Shown here: positions 9,189-19,034 of the stretch, in pieces
Position numbering within the stretch: the first letter of the stretch is position 1
How the letters are laid out: every line of letters begins with the position of its first letter
Origin: Brachybacterium sp. Z12
GTDB lineage: Bacteria; Actinomycetota; Actinomycetes; Actinomycetales; Dermabacteraceae
Assembly (NCBI RefSeq): GCF_014400405.1
Contig: NZ_CP060496.1
Location: forward strand, 1,736,001 to 1,800,000
Direction of reading: 5' to 3'
Length of the DNA stretch: 64,000 bases
The notes under the pieces: generated by a model
Database searches by the model: none
What the model was told of the DNA's origin: nothing
What the model saw: the letters and a program-made list of their open reading frames with translations, nothing else
Made by a program: the position numbers and the translations under genes

Positions 9189-10336
9189 TCAGAGGGTGAT
9201 GGTCGTGCCGTCGGCGGCGTCGGAGGCGATGATCGCGTCGAGCACACGCTGCAGCGCGAGGCCCTCGGCGAAGTCGGGGAGAAGCGTGGCTGGTCACGGT
9301 CGTGGATGGCGAGCAGCAGGTCGCGTGCCTGGTTCGTGAAGGCGTTCTCCCAGCCCAGCACGTGTCCCTGGGGCCACCAGGCCTCGAGGTAGGGGTGCTC
9401 GGGCTCGGTGACCAGGATCCGGGCGTAGCCCTGCTCGGCGATCGGGACGGTGGCGTCGAGGAACCAGAGCTCGTTGGGGCTCTCGAGATCGAAGCGCAGC
9501 GCTCCGTCGGCGCCGAACAGCTCGATCCTCAGGCTGTTCTTCGCGCCGGTGGCCATGCGGGAGACCTCCACGGAGGCGATCGCGCCGCCGTCGAGCTCGA
9601 GGCTCGCCCAGGCCGCGTCGTCCACGGTCACCGGCTCCGGGCCGTCGTCGCCGGGGCGCTCGGGGACCATCGTCGCCAGCCTGCCCCGTACTGCGGTCAC
9701 GCGCTTTCCCGTGAGGTGCTGGATCTGGTCGATCGCGTGCGAGCCGATATCGCCCAGAGCTCCGGAGCCGGCCGTCTCCTTCCGTAGTCGCCAGCTCATC
9801 GGCGCCTCTGCGTCCACCAGCCAGTCCTGCAGATACGCAGCCTTCGCCTGGCGGATGCTGCCCAGGCGCCCGGCGTCGACGAGCTGTTTGGCCAGGGCCA
9901 GCGCCGGCACGCGGCGGTAGGTGAAGCCGAGGGCCGCTACCTGGCCCCTGGCGGTGGCGGCGCGGGCGGCCTCGACCATCGCCTCGGCCTCGGCGGTGTC
10001 GTTGGCCAGGGGCTTCTCGCACAGCACGTGCTTGCCCGCTTCGAGCGCGGCGATGGCGATCTCGGCGTGCAGGAATCCCGGGGTGCAGATGTCGACGATG
10101 TCGATGTCATCGCGCGCGATCACCTCGCGCCAGTCGGTGGCGTGCTCCTCCCAGTCCAGGCGCTGGGCGGCGTCGGCGACGGCCTCCTCCTCATCACGGC
10201 CCACGATCACCCGGCGGGCGAACTCAGGGACGTCGAACGCGGCGGAGACGGTGCGCCAGGCCTGCGAGTGGGCGCGACCCATGAAGGCGTAGCCGATCAG
10301 GGCGACGCCGAGCGGGCGGGGGGAGGGTTCCGGCAC
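9189..10336 (-). CDS. Gfo/Idh/MocA family oxidoreductase (frame break near 9277)
   Basis: About 382 residues after adding one base in the GGGG run at 9276-9279. The Rossmann N-terminus reads GVALIGYAFMGRAHSQAW and the family's EKP motif occurs in HVLCEKPLAND. The catalytic-domain helix GDIGSHAIDQIQHLTG carries the expected histidine. It should oxidise a sugar, polyol or inositol derivative with NAD(P). GTG at 10336 follows AAGGAG. It lies 26 nt downstream of the first isomerase gene of the operon. Confidence 0.87.
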
Positions 10337-10362
10337 GGGGAGCTCCTTCGTGGAAGGGGTGG

Positions 10363-11150
10363 TCACAGGGGCGTGGTCGGGTGGACGTCGCCCGCCGGTG
10401 TCGTACCGGGGGCCTCTCGCAGGAGTTCGACGAGGGTGGTGAAGGAACGGCCGACGGCGTCGAAGATGTCCCCGTCGTGGTCGTCGAACTCGATCGCCCC
10501 GATCTCGAGCCACGGGGCGGCCGCGAGGATCGAGGGCAGGTCCATGTCCCCTTCTCCGAGGCTGAGCTGGGACTTCACCTCACCCTGCAGCGGGCCGTCC
10601 TTGAGGTGGACGAGCTGGACGCGCTGGCCGAGCCGGTCCAGCAGTGCGGCCGGGTCGGTGCCGCCGACGGCCGACCAGAAGGTGTCCAGCTCGAGCACCA
10701 CCCGGGGTCGAGGTGATCGGCCAGCACCTCGAGCCCGCACCGGCCGTCGAACACCGGCCGGGCCTCGACATCATGGTTGTGATAGCCCACGCGCACCCCG
10801 TGCTCGGCGGCGATGGAGGCCAGCTCGCCGAGCCGCTCGGCCGTGCGCTCGATGTCTCGTTCGTCAGTCCACTTCTCGGCGTCCCAGCGGGGTTCGACGA
10901 CCGTGCGCACGCCCAGGTCCGCGGCGGCGGCGAAGACCCGGGCGGGATCCTCCTGCGTCATCAGGGAGGCGTGGGCCGAGGGTGCGGCCAGGCCGTTCTC
11001 GGCCAGCAGCGTCCGCAGGATCTGCGCATTCTCCAGCAAGCGGTAGGGCTCCACCGCGGTGAATCCGATCTCGGCGAGCCGGCGGAGGGTGCCGGCTGGG
11101 TCGGCGGAGAAGCTGTCGCGCACGCTGTAGAGCTGTACGGAGATCTGCAC
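10363..11150 (-). CDS. Sugar phosphate isomerase/epimerase, first gene of operon (frame break near 10704)
   Basis: About 262 residues after restoring one base at 10704-10707. It is a TIM-barrel protein with LYSVRDSF at the start, GFTAVEPYR, VGYHNHDVE, LELDTFW and QLVHLKDG, matching metal-dependent isomerases of the IolE/xylose-isomerase superfamily. The start is GTG 11150 preceded by GAGGAG. As first gene of the sugar operon it is the one closest to the palindromic operator-like sequence at 11185-11200. It is only distantly similar to the isomerase at 8170. Confidence 0.83.
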
Positions 11151-11180
11151 TGCCTGCTCCTCGGGCCGGTGGGTCGCTGA

Positions 11181-11210
11181 TGTCGGCTTGTTCACAAGCC
11201 TATGTCGGCG
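11181..11210. promoter_or_regulatory. Operator-like palindrome between sugar operon and transglutaminase gene
   Basis: A perfect inverted repeat GGCTTGT-TC-ACAAGCC occupies 11185-11200 and is flanked by direct repeats ATGTCGGC (11181-11188 region and 11202-11209). It lies in the divergent promoter region, suited to a repressor responding to the sugar. No regulator gene is adjacent. Confidence 0.5.
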
Positions 11211-11269
11211 ATCAGGTCCCAGCAAAGCCTGGAGGTGCCATGAGGCGCCGAGTGCAGGAGACTGGACGC

Positions 11270-12066
11270 ATGGAGAGACATGTGCGTGCGTGGATGAGGG
11301 CCGAGGTGGCCGAGGGGACGGACATCGCCCTGCTGGTCGCGGTTTCCGACGCCCCCGCGGCGCAGGAGGAGCTGAGCGTCCTCGCCGACGGTGCCATCCA
11401 GCCGGTGACCGAGACCCGCGATCGCTTCGGCAATCGCCTGCACCTGCTGCACGGCCTTCCCGAGGGGCCTGTCGAGATCGTCTACGAGGCATCCGGGGTC
11501 AGCGCTGCCGAGGCTCCGGACAGCGAGGAGTCCGACGCCGTGATGCATCTGCGACCCTCTCGCTACTGCGAGGTCGATGAGTTCGGGAGGATCGCCGCGG
11601 AGATCGTGGGCGGGCGCGAGGGCGCCGAGGCCGCGGACGCCGTCGTCGGCTGGGTGGATGGTCACCTGGACTATGTGCCCGGCTCGAGCACGATCACCGA
11701 CTCGGCCCGCTCCACCTATCTCGCGCGGCAGGGGGTGTGCCGCGACTACGCGCACCTCACCGCGACGCTGCTGAGGGCGAGCGGCATCCCCGCACGATGC
11801 TCCTCGGTCTACGCGCCGGGGCTCACCCCGATGGACTTCCACCTGGTGGTCGAGGCGCTGATCGAGGGGACCTGGCGGGTGTTCGATGCGACGCATCTGG
11901 CGCCGCGCGCCTCGATGGTGCGGATCGCGACCGGGCAGGACGCGGCCGACACGGCCTTCATGACCACCCTGGCCGGGAACGTCACCCTGACCGGCATCCA
12001 GGTCACCGCAGTGGTCGATCCGGGGCTGCCCCGCGAGAGCACGGGGAGCAGGTCACGCTGCGCTGA
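11270..12066 (+). CDS. Transglutaminase-like domain protein (frame break near 12030)
   Basis: About 265 residues after adding one C at 12029-12032. The core carries the cysteine of QGVCRDYAHL, the histidine of DFHLVVEALI and the aspartate of WRVFDATH, the papain-like triad of bacterial transglutaminase-like proteases. The N-terminal half resembles the beta-rich domain that usually precedes it. No signal peptide is seen, so it is probably cytoplasmic. ATG 11270 is chosen for the spacing from GCAGGAG; ATG 11240, close behind GGAGG, is the alternative. Natural substrate is unknown. Confidence 0.82.
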
Positions 12067-12076
12067 GGCAGGCCTC

Positions 12077-13032
12077 TCAGAGGCTCGGGGTCTCTGGGTC
12101 CTCGGGATCCTGCGGCGTGGGGGCTCCTCGGAGCCGCCGGCGTCCCCGGTGTCCTCTTCGAAGCTCGCGAGGTACTCCTGGACCTCGGCGGCGATCGCGT
12201 CGGCCGTGGGGACCTCCGCTCCTGCGCCGGAGGTGATCATCCGGTCGAAGCGGTTCTCGAGCCCGTCGACCATCTCCTGGAGCTGGGGCTGGGCATCGAT
12301 CTGCGCTGCGACCGCTTCGCGCACCGGCGCGGCCTGCGCCTCGAGGGCCTCGAGAGGCACCTGTGGGCCGCGCTCCTCGGTGATCGCTCCGAGCAGGGCG
12401 ATCGCCGCGTCGGGATAGGACATCTCGTGGAGGTACTGGGGGACGTGCACTGTCAGCCCCACCACCTCGTGCCCGCCCTCGGCCAGACGCATCGTCAGCA
12501 GCGCGGTGAAGGGGGCGCGCAGCCGGAAGGTGCCCGGCATGGTGCGGCGCACCGCGATCGACTCCGGGTCGCCGGCGAAGCGGGTCACCGGCAGCTCGCG
12601 GGTGTGGGGGACCGGTGCGGGGAAGCCCTGCAGCAGCAGGGTCCGCTCGATCCCGAGCTGCTCGACGACGATCCGCAGGGCGTTCGCGACCCGCTCCCAC
12701 TGGAAGGACGGCTCGGGGCCGGTGAGGAGGAAGAAGGTGTCCCCGTCGAGCGCGGTCACCTCGTGCAGGAGGATCTCGGGCTTCGCGTACTCGGTGAAGT
12801 GGTCCAGCTGCAGGGTGACCTCGGGGCGATGCCCGGCGTAGTCGTACACCTGATCCATGTCGAGGCGGCCCACTACGCGGCTCTCGAGCGTGTTCAGCAG
12901 CTGGTCGTCGACCAGCCGCTGGGCATCGCCAGCATCGCTGTAGGCGCCGAGGGTGACGAGCAGGGTCCGGCCGCGCAACGCGCGCGAATCGACGTGACGC
13001 TCGTAGCTGAACAGGGTCGTCGGATCCATCAT
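12077..13032 (-). CDS. PAC2 family protein (frame break near 12121)
   Basis: About 318 residues after repair of the five-base G run at 12119-12123. The body matches actinobacterial PAC2 (proteasome assembly chaperone 2-like) proteins: LVTLGAYSDAGDAQ, VYDYAGHRP, LLTGPEPSFQWERV and GLTVHVPQYLHEMSYPDAA. The C-terminus is acidic and disordered. Role in actinobacteria is unsettled despite the name, and no proteasome gene lies in this window. The start may be ATG 13032 or the adjacent ATG 13029, both behind GGAGG. Confidence 0.85.
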
Positions 13033-13157
13033 GACCTCCAGGGCGACGGGCCGCGGGACAGCGGCGCGGGTGACGACTCCTACAACGTGGCGGGACCCGG
13101 ACCTATTCCAGCCCGGCTGTCGGTCTCACGTGAGCAGCGCCACGAATGCGGCGCTGG

Positions 13158-13163
13158 CAGACT
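13158..13163 (+). promoter_or_regulatory. -10 element (CAGACT) for leaderless HAD gene
   Basis: CAGACT ends six bases before the ATG at 13170 and no ribosome binding site is visible. Confidence 0.5.
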
Positions 13164-13169
13164 GGTCCG

Positions 13170-13796
13170 ATGCGCGCAGTGATCTGGGACCTCGGCGGAA
13201 CGCTGATCGACACCTATCCCGATGTGGATCGGGCCCTCGCCTCGGCGCTCGATCCGCAGCCCGATGAGCAGCTGCTGCACGAGGTGGCGCAGCTGACCCG
13301 GATCTCGAGCTCCCGCGCCATCAGCACCCTTGCCGCGCGGCACCAGGTGGCAGAGCACCGTCTGCGCGCCGCTTACGAGGCGACGAAGCTGCACTGGCAG
13401 GAGCATCCGCCGGCGGCGATGGAGGGAGCCCGGGACCTGCTCGAGGCCGTGCACGGGGCCGGCGGGCTGAACCTGGTGGCGACTCATCGAGAGCGGGGGA
13501 GCGCTGCTGCGCTGCTCGAAGTTCTGGAGCTGCCGATCGACGACATGGTCTGCGCGCCTGATGGCTTCGCGCGCAAACCCGATCCGGCGATGGTGCTGGC
13601 TCTCCTCGAGCGGCATTCGCTCGCGCCGGAGGACTGCCTCGCGGTGGGGGACCGGCCCGCCGACATCGCCGCAGCCCGCGCCGCCGGAGTGCCTGGAGTG
13701 CTGCTGGAGACCGCTGGCGTCGAACTGGCAGCCGGGGACGCAGAGCGGGTGACGTCGCTGCCCGCGCTCGGCGCACGGCTCAGCCGACGTGAGTGA
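13170..13796 (+). CDS. HAD superfamily hydrolase, subfamily IA
   Basis: An intact 208-residue phosphatase-like protein. Motif I is WDLGGTLIDT, where the second aspartate of the usual DxDGT is replaced by glycine, a variant common in this subfamily's GGTL members. Motif II is VATHRE, the motif III lysine is in RKPDP, and motif IV is GDRPAD. It probably acts on a small phosphorylated metabolite. The last 17 bases overlap the convergent membrane-protein gene. Confidence 0.82.
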   Translation: MRAVIWDLGGTLIDTYPDVDRALASALDPQPDEQLLHEVAQLTRISSSRAISTLAARHQVAEHRLRAAYEATKLHWQEHPPAAMEGARDLLEAVHGAGGLNLVATHRERGSAAALLEVLELPIDDMVCAPDGFARKPDPAMVLALLERHSLAPEDCLAVGDRPADIAAARAAGVPGVLLETAGVELAAGDAERVTSLPALGARLSRRE

Positions 13797-14553
13797 CTGG
13801 CCGGGAGCCTCCGGTGGGAGTCGACAGCACCGCAGGATCCAGGCGAAGCACCCCACGGTGCGCGTCACGCTGGAACAGTCCGAGCATGGAAGCGAAGGCG
13901 ATCGCGACGCCGCTCATCTCCAGCAGCTCCTCGAGCATCGTCCCGTAGATGAAGGCGTTGTTCACGATGTGGTCGTTGCCGGCGAGGACCATCCCGTTCA
14001 CGCTTTCGACGCCGATCGCGCCGAGCAGGAAGAGCGCCGCGCCGAAGATCAGCCCGTTGCGGACTCGTGCCGGCAGGTCGAGGACGAGGCGGAGCAGCAG
14101 CAGCCCGATGACCAGTGCGATCGGTGCCCCGAACAGCACCCACGAGAACCCGAGGTCGAAGGGCAGGTGCTCGAGCAGGCGGTCCGCCGGGAGGTCGAGC
14201 CGCTCATGCACCTCGAGGTATTCGTCCACAGAGGCGAACAGGGCGATGGCCGCCACCAGCCACCATGCTCCGCGCCGGACCGGACGAGAGCACGCGATGA
14301 CCGCCGCCACCACGCCCATCAGCAGCCACAGCCCCGAGTTGTACCAGGTCGCCATGTTGTACTCGCGACCCACGTCGAAGTACCAGAACACGGTATGCAG
14401 GTTCTGCGATAGCAGCCCGGTGGTGCGTTGATGCGCCAGCAGGAACACCAGCGAGATGACGATGATCATCACGGCGACCACGATCAGGCTGAGAGCTGCC
14501 CGGTGCTGGGCCAACGGTCTGAAGTCCGCGGGTGCGGGCGACGAGGTGGACAT
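13780..14553 (-). CDS. Multipass membrane protein of unknown function
   Basis: An intact 257-residue protein with about six to seven hydrophobic segments. Conserved-looking charged patches sit between them: VGREYNMATWYNSG, VDEYLEVHERLD and MLEELLEMSGVAIAF. The acid/histidine-rich motifs facing the membrane could bind metal or protons, but no known family was recognised. It is transcribed from a TAGACT box placed 6 nt before the ATG, so the message is likely leaderless. Confidence 0.75.
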   Translation of the reverse strand: MSTSSPAPADFRPLAQHRAALSLIVVAVMIIVISLVFLLAHQRTTGLLSQNLHTVFWYFDVGREYNMATWYNSGLWLLMGVVAAVIACSRPVRRGAWWLVAAIALFASVDEYLEVHERLDLPADRLLEHLPFDLGFSWVLFGAPIALVIGLLLLRLVLDLPARVRNGLIFGAALFLLGAIGVESVNGMVLAGNDHIVNNAFIYGTMLEELLEMSGVAIAFASMLGLFQRDAHRGVLRLDPAVLSTPTGGSRPVTHVG

Positions 14554-14559
14554 ATCCGG

Positions 14560-14565
14560 AGTCTA
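14560..14565 (-). promoter_or_regulatory. -10 element (TAGACT) for leaderless membrane-protein gene
   Basis: On the minus strand TAGACT is followed by CCGGAT and the ATG at 14553, the same six-base spacing as at other starts in this window. Confidence 0.6.
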
Positions 14566-14650
14566 TGAACACTCGGTGAGATCGAGGTGAATCCACGATG
14601 TGGACGCTCTCATGCGTGTCGCGGGGGAGCAGGGCACTACCGTGGGAGGT

Positions 14651-15219
14651 ATGGCGATCATCTACCGAGCCGAGCTCAGCCCCTCCAAGACCGAGATCCT
14701 GCGTGACTTCCTGTCCGGGCGTTCCTGGGGAGAGTCCGGTGAGCTCGAGCTGCTCGGCGCGTACCGCTTCGATGATCCTGCCGGCGAGGTCGGTGTGGAG
14801 TGCCATCTGGTGCGCGTGGGGAGACGATCTACCATCTGCCGCTCTCGTATCGTCCTGCTCCCGTCGAGGATGCCGAGGCGTATCTGCTGGCCACCATGCA
14901 GCATTCGGTGCTCGGCGATCGCTTCGTGTACGACGGTCTGGCCGATGAGACCGCGCTGGACTGCTTCCGGCGCGCGATCTGTGGGGAGCAGCAGCAGGCG
15001 GCGCTCGAGATCTATGACGAGGATGGAGCACTGAGCGAGACGCTGCCGAAGAGCGTGACGCTGAGCCTCGAGGTCGATGAGGGTGAGGAGCCGCCCACCG
15101 GCGACGAGCTGCTGGACGGCACGCCGTTCACCATCGCGCGCACGCTCGGCGATCTGGACGGCGTGGTGCGCCTGCGCGCGACCTGGGACGGCGACAGCGC
15201 GGTCGTGGCAGCACTCTGA
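14651..15219 (+). CDS. Maltokinase N-terminal cap-like domain protein (frame break near 14820)
   Basis: About 189 residues after adding one G at 14818-14821. It contains the elements of the cap domain that precedes actinobacterial maltokinase and is also encoded alone: IYRAELSPSKTEILRDFL, ETIYHLPLSYR, YLLATMQHSVLG and YVYDGLADE-like text. There is no kinase domain. A link to trehalose/glycogen metabolism is family knowledge; glgA and glgC lie 27 kb away and do not prove it. ATG 14651 directly follows GGGAGGT. Confidence 0.75.
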
Positions 15220-15680
15220 GGGGAGCACAGCTCGTAGAGCAGTCCCTGCCGACCTCCAGTCCCACTTTACATAACGTACATTATCGGCGGCGTATCGAGA
15301 GGGCTGTTCAGACGCAGCTGGGGCCCTGATCGACACTGTCGGGACTGTCGAGCCCCACCAGCACGCCGCACAGAGCCCAGCGCCGTTCTCACACGCGACC
15401 AGACGACGCACACAGGCATCCGCAACACAGGCATCGACAAGCCGGCCCCGACGATCTCGCCCTCACCGCGGCAGGACGTGACGGGCGTAGGCCAGGTCGG
15501 CCAGCTCGACCAACGCCCTCACACGACGTCTCCGCAGCCGCCTCACGGCCCCAGCCGCACCGGAACGGTCCAGTCGCGCCGCTCCCCTGACAGGCACCAA
15601 AAAGTCCCCTGACCTCCACTAACGTAACGTTCCTGCAGGTCACAGCCTCGCGTACGCTGTCTCGGTATCCCCGTCGCCCG
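15220..15680. other. Gene-free interval between convergent genes, containing dif
   Basis: Besides the dif site at 15264-15291 it holds a short open stretch on the minus strand near 15475-15600 with no start signal and no recognised product, two CCCCTGAC direct repeats near 15588-15613, and TAACGTAACGTT near 15619. No convincing gene was found. Confidence 0.6.
15264..15291 (-). other. dif: dif chromosome-dimer resolution site (XerC/XerD target)
   Basis: Read on the minus strand the site consists of an 11-bp XerC-side arm GCCGCCGATAA, a 6-bp centre TGTACG and an 11-bp XerD-side arm TTATGTAAAGT. The arms match the bacterial dif pattern, and the CGCCGATAATG...TTATGT portion matches actinobacterial dif sites as remembered. 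It lies between convergent genes, as expected. XerC/XerD recombine here to separate chromosome dimers, which marks the replication terminus region. Confidence 0.88.
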
Positions 15681-17059
15681 TCAGACCACGCCGGTATGGG
15701 GATTGGCGGTGCTGCTCCCCGGCCCGCGAGCACGAAGAAGGTCACCGAGAGCATCGATCCCACCACCATCGCGATCGCCATCGGCAGCGCGGAATGGGTG
15801 CCGGCGATCCCGACCAGCGGCGCCGCGATCGAGGCGGAGAAGGAGAAGCCAAGCCCCAGCATCGCAGAGCCGGTGCCCGCGAACTCCCGCGCCTGGTCCG
15901 AGGCCAGCGCTCCGCCGTTGCCGAAGATCATGCCCTGCGGCGCGACGGTGAAGAAGAACGCCGGCAGCACGATCCATGCCGGGGTATCGAGGAACAGGCT
16001 CCCGATCAGCAGCGAGAAGCTCGCGAGCGATACGACGGCCAGCCCCACCCGGATGAGCTTGCGGGGATGGATGGTGCGGGTCAGCCGGGCGGACAGCAGC
16101 GACAGCGTCATCATGCCCACCGAGTTGATCGCGAAGCTCACCGAGTACTCGGTCGAGGTGAAGCCGAGCATCTCCTGGACCACGAAGGAGGAGGCGGACA
16201 CGTACGCCATCAGCGCGAATGCGGAGAACGCGTTGACCAGCATGTATGCGACGAAGATCCGTCGCCGCAGGAGTGTGCGCACGTTCCGCAGGAAGGTGCG
16301 GAACCCGCCCGAATGGCGACGTGAGACGGGCAGGGACTCCGGGATCAGGAACAGCACGCCGATCAGCGAGATCAGCGACATCACAGCGATCGCCAGGAAG
16401 ATCTCCTGCCACTGACCGAACACCAGGATGAGCCCGCCCAGCAGCGGAGCGACGATCGGGGCGACACCGCCCACGCCCTGCATGATGTTCATGATCCGGA
16501 ACAGCTCAGGGCCGTCGGTCATGTCGATCAGCACGGCCCGTCCCAGCACCATCCCGAACCCTCCGCCGATGCCCTGCAGCACCCGCACTCCCAGCAGGAC
16601 CTCGGCGCTCGGGGCAAAGGCGCAGCCCACGGAGGCGAGCAGGCACAGGATGATCCCGAGCAGCAGCGGGGCGCGGCGGCCGATCCGGTCCGAGAGCGGT
16701 CCGGCGACCACCTGTCCGCTCGCGGTGCCCAGGAAGAAGGCGGTGAGGGTCAGCTGCATCCGCGAGGCGGTCGTCCCCAGCTCCGCGGCGACCTCCGGGA
16801 ACGCGGGGATGTACATGTCCGTCGCGAGCGGGCCGATCGCGCTGAGCGTGGTCAGCACCACGATCACCATGGCGGTGACCTTGCCGCGGGTGCGGCGCAG
16901 CTCCTCTTCGGTGGGCCGCTGGGCGAACTCGTGGTCCGCTGGGTCCTCGAGCACGGGGATCGAACCGGTGATGGTGGGGATCGCCCCGGTGATGGTGGGG
17001 ATGCCACCGGTCACGGTGGGGGTCGGCTCCTCGTTCGAGGTGTCGTCGGCGCGGGACAC
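15681..17059 (-). CDS. Bcr/CflA family multidrug efflux MFS transporter (frame break near 15718)
   Basis: About 459 residues and twelve predicted membrane helices. The family signatures are present: LSAIGPLATDMYIPAFPEV, SGQVVAGPLSDRIGRRAPLL and VLQGIGGGFGMVLGRA. One base is missing in the CCCC run at 15717-15720, after which the true C-terminus ends in HTGVV. The N-terminus before helix 1 is a cytoplasmic tail with three repeats of the type IPTITG. GTG 17059 is preferred because AGGAAGG lies just upstream. It expels drugs or metabolites by proton antiport; the substrate is unknown. Confidence 0.88.
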
Positions 17060-17211
17060 TGCGGGCCTTCCTGGCGGCGCGGAACGGAATGGGCATGCGT
17101 CGAGCCGCGCGGATCCCTCCAGGGATCTCGCCCGGCTCGAAGCTCTCATCCTATGTCTGCCCGCAGCTGACAGTGAAGGGGTCTTGCCGAGGCTGCGGGC
17201 CTCAGGTCATC

Positions 17212-18165
17212 TCAGGAGCGCTGACGGCGTTCGTACATCCACACGATGCCCACGGCGGCCAGGTCCACCGCGATGAACAGGAGCATGAACGGTCCGCCCA
17301 TCCCGACGGAGCGGTCGATCTCGATCCCCTGGCCTCCGGCGAACAGCGCGGCGGCCACCATCATGATCACGTTGTTGGCGACGTGGAAGGCGATCGGGGC
17401 CTCGAGCCCGCGACTGATCACGGCCATCGCCGCCATGCAGAGACCGAAGGCGGTGTAGTAGGTCAGCAGCCACGGATCGATCGACATGTGCACCAGGCCG
17501 AACATGACGCTCGAGCCGATCATGCCGACGATCAGGGCGGGCTTGGCGGCGCGGACCCAGCTGGCCACGGCGGGCATCACCGCGCCGCGGAACAGCAGCT
17601 CCTCCCCTGCAGCCTGCAGCGGAGTGGTCAGCAGCGCCACCAGCACCAGGCCGACGGTCGTGCCGGTGATGGCGAAGCTCTTCAGGCCTGCTGCCTCGGG
17701 CGCGACCAGCGCGGACAGCCCCAGCGCGACGAGGACCAGCAGGGAGAAGGCGCCGAAGTACACGCCCCAGCGCCGCAGGCTCATCCGTCGCGGGGAGGCC
17801 AGCAGGGAACGCCACGGCACCCGACCGATCAGCGCGGTCAGGAGCACGGCCAGCGGTCCCATCGCGGCGAGGCTGAGGTTGATCGCCACCATCATCAGCG
17901 GGGAGATCGTCATGTCCATCGGGTCCCGCCCGAAGGCTGCCTGCTCCACCAGGATCACGATGAGGGTGAACAGGATCTGCAGCACGAACATAGCGATGAG
18001 CAGCACCGGGATGATCACCAGCGGCTTCCACCAGCGCATCCGCAGGTGCGTGCCGAAGAAGCGGGTGTCGTCCACGGCCTGGGCAGGTGCCGGGTTCTGG
18101 GCGCCAGCGGTCTCGAGGGGGTCGACGGTCGGCGGAGGGGAGGAGTGGGGAATCGTCGTATCCAT
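17212..18165 (-). CDS. CPBP family intramembrane metalloprotease
   Basis: An intact 317-residue multipass protein. The Abi/CPBP motifs are complete: EELLFRG (motif 1), FGLVHMS with histidine (motif 2) and HVANN (motif 3). A proline-rich, probably disordered N-terminus precedes the first helix at about residue 50. Such proteases cleave membrane anchors or act in bacteriocin self-protection; nothing nearby indicates a substrate. ATG 18165 follows a G-rich sequence that includes eight consecutive G on the coding strand. Confidence 0.88.
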   Translation of the reverse strand: MDTTIPHSSPPPTVDPLETAGAQNPAPAQAVDDTRFFGTHLRMRWWKPLVIIPVLLIAMFVLQILFTLIVILVEQAAFGRDPMDMTISPLMMVAINLSLAAMGPLAVLLTALIGRVPWRSLLASPRRMSLRRWGVYFGAFSLLVLVALGLSALVAPEAAGLKSFAITGTTVGLVLVALLTTPLQAAGEELLFRGAVMPAVASWVRAAKPALIVGMIGSSVMFGLVHMSIDPWLLTYYTAFGLCMAAMAVISRGLEAPIAFHVANNVIMMVAAALFAGGQGIEIDRSVGMGGPFMLLFIAVDLAAVGIVWMYERRQRS

Positions 18166-18258
18166 GGGTCCACCCCCCCCGCCGGTGCCGCAGCGCACAT
18201 GCACGGATCGGTCAGCGCCTGTTCGACCTTCGTCGGGGCGTCCGGCGACTTCCCTGCG

Positions 18259-19028
18259 TCATCCGTCGGTGCGCTGCACCTCGGCGAGCCGACGCTGGTA
18301 GCTGGCGTCTGTGCGCTTCATCCAGCGGATCACGGCGGAGGTCACCGGGATCATCGCGTACTGGACGAGCACCTTGTAGAGGACGCCGAGGATCGTGTAT
18401 TCGGCCCACTGCTCGATGGTGGTGATCCCGATCGCGACGGAGGCGATCGAGCAGAAGATGATGGTGTCCACCAGCTCGCCGAGTCCGGACGAGGTGAACA
18501 GGCGAGCGATCAGGCCCCTCTCCCCCATCCGGCGCTTCATGCGCGTGACGACGAAGGAGTTCAGGCTTTGACCGACGAGGAAGCCGGCCAGGCCCGCGAG
18601 CACCACGATCCAGACCGGGCCGAGTGCGAGCTCGAGCGCTTCCTGCTTGGCGAGGCCGTACTCGTCGGGGAACGGCGGCAGCGCGATGATGTCACCTGAT
18701 AGCTGATCGAGGCCAGGATGCTGACGGCGAAGGAGGTCAGGATCGCGCGGCGGGCACTGCGGGCACCGTACAGCTCGGTGATGATGTCGCCGAGCACATA
18801 GGCGAGGGGGAAGAGGAAGAAGCCGCCATCGGTGATGATCTCGAAGCCGGTGCCGGGGACTGTCCCGAAGCTGACGCCCTTGGCGGCGCCGATCCCCGAC
18901 AGCACCACCACGGTGACCATGGCGGCGAGGAGGATGTCGAAGTGAGAGCTGCCCCGGTCGGCGTAGACGGCGCCGACCGGGCGTCCAGACTGCTCAGCGG
19001 TGGGAGTGGGGTTCTGTTCTGAAGTCAC
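18259..19028 (-). CDS. Queuosine precursor transporter, VUT/YhhQ family (frame break near 18700)
   Basis: About 256 residues with six membrane segments after adding one base around 18700. Family motifs include FPLAYVLGDIITELYGARSARRA and FLVGQSLNSFVVTRMKRRM, plus SSGLGELVDTIIF. The YhhQ/VUT family imports 7-cyano- or 7-aminomethyl-7-deazaguanine for tRNA queuosine. No queuosine biosynthesis gene lies nearby, consistent with salvage only. GTG 19028 is chosen because TACCCT lies exactly 6 nt upstream; a GTG at 19043 is the alternative. Confidence 0.85.
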
Positions 19029-19034
19029 CGAGGC

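Noticed and set aside
18172-18179. Run of eight C as a phase-variation tract for the CPBP gene
   Set aside because: It lies upstream of the chosen ATG and would not shift the frame; homopolymer lengths in this sequence are also unreliable.
17089-18699. 536-residue plus-strand frame over the CPBP and transporter genes
   Set aside because: Its His/Asp/Arg-rich composition is typical of antisense frames in high-GC DNA, and it opposes two recognisable genes.
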